Notes under the pieces: model-generated
Seen by the model: the letters and a program-made list of their open reading frames with translations, nothing else
Database searches by the model: none
What the model was told of the DNA's origin: nothing
Shown here: one piece after another, positions 59,222-64,000 of the stretch
Layout of the letters: each line of letters begins with the position of its first letter
Position numbering within the stretch: position 1 is the first letter of the stretch
Program-made: the position numbers and the translations under genes
Assembly: GCA_900539115.1 (NCBI GenBank)
Contig: UQAQ01000006.1
Location: 32,867 to 96,866 of the forward strand
Direction of reading: 5' to 3'
DNA from: an uncultured Roseburia sp.
Lineage (GTDB): Bacteria > Bacillota > Clostridia > Lachnospirales > Lachnospiraceae
Length of the DNA: 64,000 nucleotides

Positions 59222-60671
59222 TAAGCAGTTCAATTCCCTTTCTAATACGCGCAAGCGATTCTTCTTTCCCAATTATTTCCATAATCTCGTACGCGCCACC
59301 CGGTGTCATCTGTTTTCCGGACACTGCTGTACGAAGTGGCCAAAGTGCCTGTCCGTTTTTACAGCCTTTTTCTGCCACATAATCCATCGCTGTTTTTTCG
59401 ATGGCAGGAATGGAATAATCGTCAAGCGCCTCGTAAAGTGGAAGCATTTCTTTCAAAACTTCCAGCGAATTTTCTGAATTTGTCTTCATTTTCTTATGCG
59501 TATACATCGCAATGTCGTACTCCGGCAATTCCTCAAAGAAGTCAATCTTCTCTGTAATGTCCGGAAATACCTCGATTCTTGTCTTTACAAGATCCGCAAT
59601 TTTCTTCAGATCCAAATCTTTTTTGATCGTCTTTTTGATCACCGGCAATGCATACTCATAATACTTGTCATTGTCCATCGCTTTGATGTACTCGCCGTTC
59701 ATCCAGCTCAATTTCTTCATATCAAATACCGCCGGCGATTTATTGATACGGTGGTAGTCAAATGCTTTTACAAGTTCTTCCAGACTAAAAATCTCGCGGT
59801 CCTCTGCCGGACTCCAACCAAGCAGTGCCACATAGTTCACAACGGCCTCCGGCACATATCCGAGTTCCATCAGATCCTCGAACGAAGATGCTCCGTGACG
59901 CTTGGACAATTTTTTATGATTCTCGTCTGTGATCGTAGGACAATGCACGTAAACCGGAATATCCCAGCCAAATGCCTGGTATAAACGATTATACTTCGGC
60001 GCACTGGAAAGGTACTCATTTCCACGTACCACATGCGTAATTTCCATCAAATGGTCGTCGATTACATTGGCGAAGTTATACGTCGGATAACCATCCTGCT
60101 TGATCAATACCATATCGTCAAGTTCTTCATTTGGTGCCGTAATTGTACCATAAATAACATCGTCAAAGGAAGTCTCACCCTCCGTCGGATTATTCTGGCG
60201 GATGACATAAGGAACTCCTGCTGCCAGTTTTTCCTCTACTTCTTCTTTGGAAAGATGCAGACAATGCTTATCGTACTTCGCTGCTGCCTCGCCGCGCTCC
60301 TCAGCTTCTTTATGCAGTCCTTCCAGACGCTCTTTGGTACAGAAACAATAGTACGCTTCGCCTTTTTCCACCAACTGTTTTGCATACTCAAGATACATTC
60401 CGGTTTTCATTCTCTCACTCTGAACATACGGACCATATCCACCATCTTTATCCGGCCCCTCATCATGCTCCAGCCCGGTTTCTTTCATGGTTTTATATAT
60501 CAAATCCAAAGCTCCTTCCACGAAACGCTCCTGGTCGGTATCCTCGATACGAAGCAGGAAATCTCCGCCCTCGTGCTTTGCGATCAAATACGCATATAAT
60601 GCTGTTCTCAAATTTCCAACATGCATCCGTCCGGTAGGACTTGGTGCAAATCTTGTACGAATTTTTTTCAT
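59208..60671 (-). CDS. gltX: Glutamyl-tRNA synthetase
   Basis: A 487-aa class I synthetase. The HIGH-type motif is FAPSPTGRMHVGN, the KMSKS-type motif KLSKRHG near 250, and FCTKERL/CPTITDENHK are also typical. In Firmicutes lacking GlnRS it charges both tRNA-Glu and tRNA-Gln. The ATG follows a GAGAGG site. It has its own promoter. Confidence 0.97.
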   Translation of the reverse strand: MKKIRTRFAPSPTGRMHVGNLRTALYAYLIAKHEGGDFLLRIEDTDQERFVEGALDLIYKTMKETGLEHDEGPDKDGGYGPYVQSERMKTGMYLEYAKQLVEKGEAYYCFCTKERLEGLHKEAEERGEAAAKYDKHCLHLSKEEVEEKLAAGVPYVIRQNNPTEGETSFDDVIYGTITAPNEELDDMVLIKQDGYPTYNFANVIDDHLMEITHVVRGNEYLSSAPKYNRLYQAFGWDIPVYVHCPTITDENHKKLSKRHGASSFEDLMELGYVPEAVVNYVALLGWSPAEDREIFSLEELVKAFDYHRINKSPAVFDMKKLSWMNGEYIKAMDNDKYYEYALPVIKKTIKKDLDLKKIADLVKTRIEVFPDITEKIDFFEELPEYDIAMYTHKKMKTNSENSLEVLKEMLPLYEALDDYSIPAIEKTAMDYVAEKGCKNGQALWPLRTAVSGKQMTPGGAYEIMEIIGKEESLARIRKGIELLNEAQ

Positions 60672-60735
60672 CTTGTCTAAACCTCTCTAACACTTTATAT
60701 AATCAGGGAAACTCCCTTTTCATTTCTGTTCTTTT

Positions 60736-60764
60736 ATTATAAATAGAAACTCCGGGTTTGTAAA
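60736..60764 (-). promoter_or_regulatory. Promoter of gltX
   Basis: TTTACA (60759-60764), 17-bp spacer, TATAAT (60736-60741). The leader contains a small GGGAGTTTCCC hairpin. Confidence 0.78.
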
Positions 60765-60774
60765 GGCTTTTTTG

Positions 60775-60876
60775 AGGAGCCGCTTATCGTCTGCGCAGCA
60801 GACGATTCTTATAGCGGCGACGATTTGCCGCCGAGGCGTAGCCGAGGGGGCGCTTCCTTATGCGAGGGGGCGTTTC
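60775..60876. repeat. GC-rich palindromic (REP-like) repeat
   Basis: A compound hairpin: GCCGCT (60779-60784) with AGCGGC (60813-60818) encloses a perfect ATCGTCTGC/GCAGACGAT stem (60786-60794, 60798-60806). GCGGC (60814-60818) can alternatively pair with GCCGC (60827-60831). GCGAGGGGGCGTTTCC and GCCGAGGGGGCGCTTCC form an imperfect tandem. No coding potential; GC content is far above the flanks. Confidence 0.6.
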
Positions 60877-60935
60877 CAATATTTAACACTATACAATAGA
60901 CATTTCAAACCGGAAATGACAAAAATGGCAGCGGT

Positions 60936-60954
60936 CCTTCTCGACCATATGCCA
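60936..60954. repeat. Left copy of 19-bp direct repeat flanking the NUDIX gene
   Basis: CCTTCTCGACCATATGCCA, identical at 18 of 19 positions to 61801-61819. It lies just beyond the stop codon of the gene. Confidence 0.6.
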
Positions 60955-60961
60955 CCCAAAA

Positions 60962-61768
60962 TCATGTCAGCTCAGGCAAATTGTTTATAATATATTCCTG
61001 TATATTTCCGTATTCAATCTTTCCAAAATAAGCATCAAAAAAATCACGCATATAATCAATCACTAAATTATTTTCATCTTGAACAAATTCAAGAATACTC
61101 GTATAATTATTGCTAATATATATTAGCTCACTAAGCTCACTCATCTCACCTGCGGCTTCCAATCCTTCCTTATAATCTGTAAACCTTCGTTCGAGTTCCG
61201 ATTTGTCAAGTCTAATATCAACCCAAAATAGCGTATTTGCAAACGAGAATTTTTCTCTTGTTAAAATAGCAATAGGTCTTACATCTGCAACTGTTTCCTT
61301 ATCATTTAAATTCAATCCAATTTCCTCTTTAACTTCCCTGGTTATGCAGCTTTCTATATCTACAATCTCGTTGCAAAAATCAGCTTGATCAAATGCTCCG
61401 CCTATAAATTTTACTCTATTCGCCAAAGAGGTTGAACCTGACATTTTTCCTAACACAATATAATCATCGCTGGTTACCAACAACGCATTTGCCGCCATAG
61501 ATCTGCATGAATTTTCATCTATCCCAATCGATCTACTATATAAATAATGTGCAAAATTGGTTTCCTGGACATAAACTCGAATTTTACCTTCTAAAACATT
61601 TGCCGCTGTCATTGTATACAGTTTTCCATTTGTATATGATTTTCCGGCATTCATTTCTCGCTTCCAATTTTCATTCACTTTTTCAACATATCTAACTGGT
61701 AACTCCAATTTTTTCTTTAATACCTTAAACTCAATTTCCTTATACTCATATACTTTCTTTTCATTCAT
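60962..61768 (-). CDS. NUDIX-hydrolase-like protein
   Basis: A 268-aa protein with a C-terminal NUDIX domain. The box reads GGAFDQADF then REVKEEIGLNL, with an insertion between the Gly-rich start and the REVKEEIG catalytic helix relative to the canonical 23-residue box. The N-terminal 90 residues are of unknown fold. NUDIX enzymes cleave nucleoside diphosphate derivatives; the substrate is unknown. AT-rich composition and flanking 19-bp direct repeats suggest an acquired gene. Confidence 0.75.
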   Translation of the reverse strand: MNEKKVYEYKEIEFKVLKKKLELPVRYVEKVNENWKREMNAGKSYTNGKLYTMTAANVLEGKIRVYVQETNFAHYLYSRSIGIDENSCRSMAANALLVTSDDYIVLGKMSGSTSLANRVKFIGGAFDQADFCNEIVDIESCITREVKEEIGLNLNDKETVADVRPIAILTREKFSFANTLFWVDIRLDKSELERRFTDYKEGLEAAGEMSELSELIYISNNYTSILEFVQDENNLVIDYMRDFFDAYFGKIEYGNIQEYIINNLPELT

Positions 61769-61800
61769 CTCTTTTTACCAAAGTCTTCTCTTCAGATTTC

Positions 61801-61819
61801 CCTTCTCGACCACATGCCA
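61801..61819. repeat. Right copy of 19-bp direct repeat flanking the NUDIX gene
   Basis: CCTTCTCGACCACATGCCA, about 865 bp from the left copy and just upstream of the NUDIX start region. Confidence 0.6.
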
Positions 61820-61847
61820 TTTCTTTTACATATGAAACATTCCATGT

Positions 61848-62153
61848 TCATTTTGCTACAATATACTTTACTTCTTCGCCAGCGGCAAGAATATCAAGCA
61901 GGCGAAGCACAGGACCTGTTGGGCGAGTTCTTCCACCTTCCCATGCCTCTACCGTTTTCTTGGATCCCCCCATATAAGATGCGAAAACGCTTTGCGTCAT
62001 TGCTGCGTTCATTTATATTTCTCGAATTTCACTGCCACTGTATTCTTTCACAGGCATAATCCTATACGTCTTAGTTTTCGCCTCATCATCCCCTTTTTGA
62101 AATGAAATTGCTTCCTCAAGTCCTTCTTTTAAATCTTGAAATAATGAACTCAT
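61848..62153 (-). pseudogene. HigA-like antitoxin broken by an in-frame stop
   Basis: A 102-codon frame (AAAAGGAG before ATG 62153) reads MSSLFQDLKEGLEEAISFQK at the start and carries a C-terminal HTH with MTQSVFASYMGGSKKTVEAW and GRTRPTGPVLRLLDI, the pattern of HigA-type antitoxins. A single TAA at 62013-62015 interrupts it between the N-terminal arm and the HTH; reading resumes in the same frame with ATG. Either a pseudogene or a gene now starting at the internal ATG (62012). Confidence 0.75.
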
Positions 62154-62283
62154 AGAAATCATCTCCTTTTCTTTCTAATGCTTTAACTAATTTCCTTAAT
62201 ACCTTTTTTTCATCATCGGAAAGATTTTCCTGTTCTTACTTCACCCAAACTAACACCTCACTAATTCTACACTACAATTCAAC
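62116..62283 (-). pseudogene. HigB/RelE-like toxin remnant (C-terminal end only)
   Basis: The frame reads ISEVLVWVK, a TAA at 62236-62238, then EQENLSDDEKKVLRKLVKAL. This is the usual C-terminal helix of RelE/HigB-type toxins encoded just upstream of such antitoxins. A further stop lies near 62274. It overlaps the antitoxin start by 38 nt as in intact modules, but the catalytic N-terminal part is missing. Confidence 0.55.
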
Positions 62284-62409
62284 TTTGCCGCTTGGTGAAA
62301 ACGCATTTGTAATTGATGTTCGCCAACCCATATCGAAGTTCGAAAGAATAATTCTTCCTCTGATTTTGTAATATAATTCTATCCTCTTTGCGCGTAAGCA
62401 ATCCGTCTA

Positions 62410-62784
62410 TTACCTCTTCTTTATTGGATAATTGCCCTGATTTACCACCTTCGACACCCTTACTTCTCGCGGTGCCCCAAATTGAAAAATAAATCCAATT
62501 AGTATTTCTGCCAGCATTACCACACCATCTTCTTCCGGATGAACCATTTCAAATTTGAGCATCATACCGGAATTGGCATCTCCCAACAGCGATAATGCCA
62601 TATTTGCCGGGCGGTCGTATTTTTTATCAGCCACAGGCATGCCGGGTGCAGATACATCTGCCTCTAAGACAGCATCGCATTGAGGTACATTTTTCAATTC
62701 TGAAAGGAGTTCTTCGTCATCAAGGCAAAGACTTCCAAACTGGAACGTTACAAACGGAAGCGGCTCTTCTCTCCCGATCGCCAC
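62410..62784 (-). pseudogene. Truncated gene of unknown function
   Basis: The 124-codon frame opens with GTG but has no ribosome site. Coding-like sequence (NADKSFEYILDD) continues upstream to about 62823, where stops occur, so the original N-terminus is lost. The body has EREEPLPFV-like GREEPLPFVTFQFG and KYDRPANMALSLLGDANSG, and ends EILIGFIFQFGAPREVRVS followed by an unrelated-looking tail, so the C-terminus may be cut as well. I cannot name the family with confidence. Confidence 0.5.
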
Positions 62785-62894
62785 ATTGTCTTTATCATCT
62801 AAAATGTATTCAAAACTCTTATCTGCATTTTATCATGTCTCTTCATACATTGCAATCATAACCAGAAGCCACCCTGCAAAAACAGCATTAAACA

Positions 62895-62923
62895 TTGCAT
62901 AACCTGTCTTCTTCCTTTATAAT
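62895..62923 (+). promoter_or_regulatory. Promoter of the HTH gene
   Basis: TTGCAT (62895-62900), 17-bp spacer, TATAAT (62918-62923). An in-frame ATG at 62895 lies upstream of the predicted RNA start, supporting the later start codon. Confidence 0.75.
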
Positions 62924-62975
62924 AAAATTGACACGATATCTTGTTGATCATTTACAAGCAGGGGGATATAAACTT

Positions 62976-63926
62976 ATGGATTTTAATACGAAACTAAATG
63001 AATATATTAAAACACTAAATTGCACTGCAAAAGACTTGTCTGAATACTCCGGTTTATCTGCTGCTACGATAAGCCGTTATCGTTCCGGCTCGCGTATTCC
63101 GGAATCCGGATCACAAAACTTTTCAAATTTGGTTAAGGGGATTGTTAAAATCGCTGAAGAAAAAACCATTACCGGCATTACAATGGAATCCGTAGCGGAT
63201 GACCTTTTGCCTTTTATCAAAACATCCGACATTGATATAGATAAATTTCAGGCAAATTTGAATCTTTTGTTAAATACATTGTCTGTCAATATTTCAGTGC
63301 TTTCGAAGGTCTTAAATTATGATGCTTCTTATATTTCGCGAATCCGAAATGGGAAACGTCAGCCTGCTGATCCGCAGGAATTTGCCTGTGGCATTTCCGC
63401 TTTTATTGCTCATCACTATCAAAAATCTGAGCAGAAAGAAGTTGTTGCAAATCTTATACACTGCAGTACTGACGATCTGGCAGATTCCATTCAATTTCAG
63501 AAAGTACTGTCTCAATGGCTTACCCATGAAGCACCTGCCTTAAAAAATCAGATGATGGATTTTCTGGAAAAAATAGATTCGTTTGATCTGGAAGAATATA
63601 TCCGGGTAATCCGGTTTGACAAACTAAAAGTTCCTTCCTTTCCTTTTCAGCTTCCCACATTCAAAAATTATTGGGGATTATCGGAAATGAAAAACAGTGA
63701 ATTGGATTTTTTAAGGGCGACTGTTCTCTCTAAGTCCGGCGAACCGGTCATAATGTATAGTGACATGCCACTCACTGAAATGGCAAAAGACACTGAATTT
63801 GCCAAAAAATGGATGTTTGGCATGGCTATGATGTTAAAAAAAGGGCTTCACTTAAACCAAATTCATGACTTAAACCGCACTTTTGAGGATATGATGTTAG
63901 GCTTGGAAAGCTGGATTCCTATGTAG
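62976..63926 (+). CDS. Double helix-turn-helix (XRE-like) protein, probably truncated
   Basis: A 316-aa protein starting at MDFNTKLNEY (62976, GGGGG upstream). Two XRE-like HTH segments are visible: AKDLSEYSGLSAATISRYRS (20-39) and SVLSKVLNYDASYISRIRNG (about 108-127). The rest is a mixed helical region with YWGLSEMKNSELDFLR and a final MLGLESWIPM. The end is abrupt: a TAG follows WIPM and the next codons read as unrelated residues before another stop. I suspect a longer sensor-type protein was cut here, but this rests on memory of related proteins. Confidence 0.65.
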   Translation: MDFNTKLNEYIKTLNCTAKDLSEYSGLSAATISRYRSGSRIPESGSQNFSNLVKGIVKIAEEKTITGITMESVADDLLPFIKTSDIDIDKFQANLNLLLNTLSVNISVLSKVLNYDASYISRIRNGKRQPADPQEFACGISAFIAHHYQKSEQKEVVANLIHCSTDDLADSIQFQKVLSQWLTHEAPALKNQMMDFLEKIDSFDLEEYIRVIRFDKLKVPSFPFQLPTFKNYWGLSEMKNSELDFLRATVLSKSGEPVIMYSDMPLTEMAKDTEFAKKWMFGMAMMLKKGLHLNQIHDLNRTFEDMMLGLESWIPM

Positions 63927-64000
63927 TGTATGCTCAACAAGCCGCTAAATTTTCATAGCACTTGTTTTGTATAAATGTCAGCGTATTTTTACGCTGTTTG

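Noticed and set aside
60672..60735. T-box leader for gltX
   Set aside because: The leader is only about 60 nt and lacks the T-box sequence and specifier stem.

Overview
The window comes from a low-to-mid-GC anaerobic Firmicute, most likely a gut-type Lachnospiraceae (class Clostridia). The evidence is a fused S10-spc-alpha ribosomal operon, a zinc-type S14 and adenylate kinase, an L17 with a long insertion, the ecfA1-ecfA2-ecfT-truA and rplM-rpsI blocks downstream, strong AGGAGG ribosome sites, and several secreted proteins built from Thr/Pro or Ser/Pro spacers and a lysine-rich beta domain. No tRNA, rRNA, CRISPR array or insertion sequence with a transposase was seen.

Layout. 1-1744: a 63-bp-period hairpin array, then mrp and thiN. 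1749-2731: an Abi_2/HEPN phage-defence gene preceded by its own strong promoter and a short terminated RNA. 2977-4932: a surface protein joining a DUF4430 domain to an alpha-toroid, the two halves of a transcobalamin/intrinsic-factor fold. 5097-8743: a c-di-GMP phosphodiesterase-type protein and an L,D-transpeptidase. 9155-16258: an operon with a cobalamin-type riboswitch, a secreted alpha-toroid protein, a membrane-anchored DUF4430 protein, EcfT, a double ATPase, an ECF S component and a CDF metal transporter. I read it as a corrinoid capture and import system with a transcobalamin split over two surface polypeptides; it is the most interesting locus here. 16296-17432: a secreted CAP protein and a DUF4177 protein. 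17470-19405: an AT-rich RloA/RloB (AbiL-like) defence pair. 19431-22945: a HAD phosphatase, rpsI-rplM with leader, and a secreted FN3 protein.

23069-43652 is the housekeeping core on the minus strand. The S10 operon promoter lies at 43624-43652 and transcription runs rpsJ to infA. A second strong promoter at 30750-30778 drives rpmJ to rplQ, and a terminator follows at 27201-27243. The general-purpose ECF module, truA and a hydrolase come next. Three long structured non-coding stretches interrupt or lead this core: the rpsJ leader, rpsJ-rplC and rpmJ-rpsM. rpmJ itself is short and starts with GTG.

43824-60764 holds yigZ-rarA-small membrane protein-tgt-yajC, a class A penicillin-binding protein, rfbB-rfbD (dTDP-rhamnose), a MerR-methyltransferase fusion with a textbook 19-bp-spacer MerR promoter, ygiQ, an FGGY kinase, a secreted protein, a UvrD-like helicase and gltX. 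60775-64000 is an accessory, decaying region: a palindromic repeat, a NUDIX gene bracketed by 19-bp direct repeats, a broken HigB/HigA-type toxin-antitoxin pair, a truncated gene and an HTH protein that appears cut short. A MITE-like repeat with TTGTAACTATTCAGG ends occurs twice (8875-9069 and 49995-50048); the second copy supplies the stop codon of rfbD.
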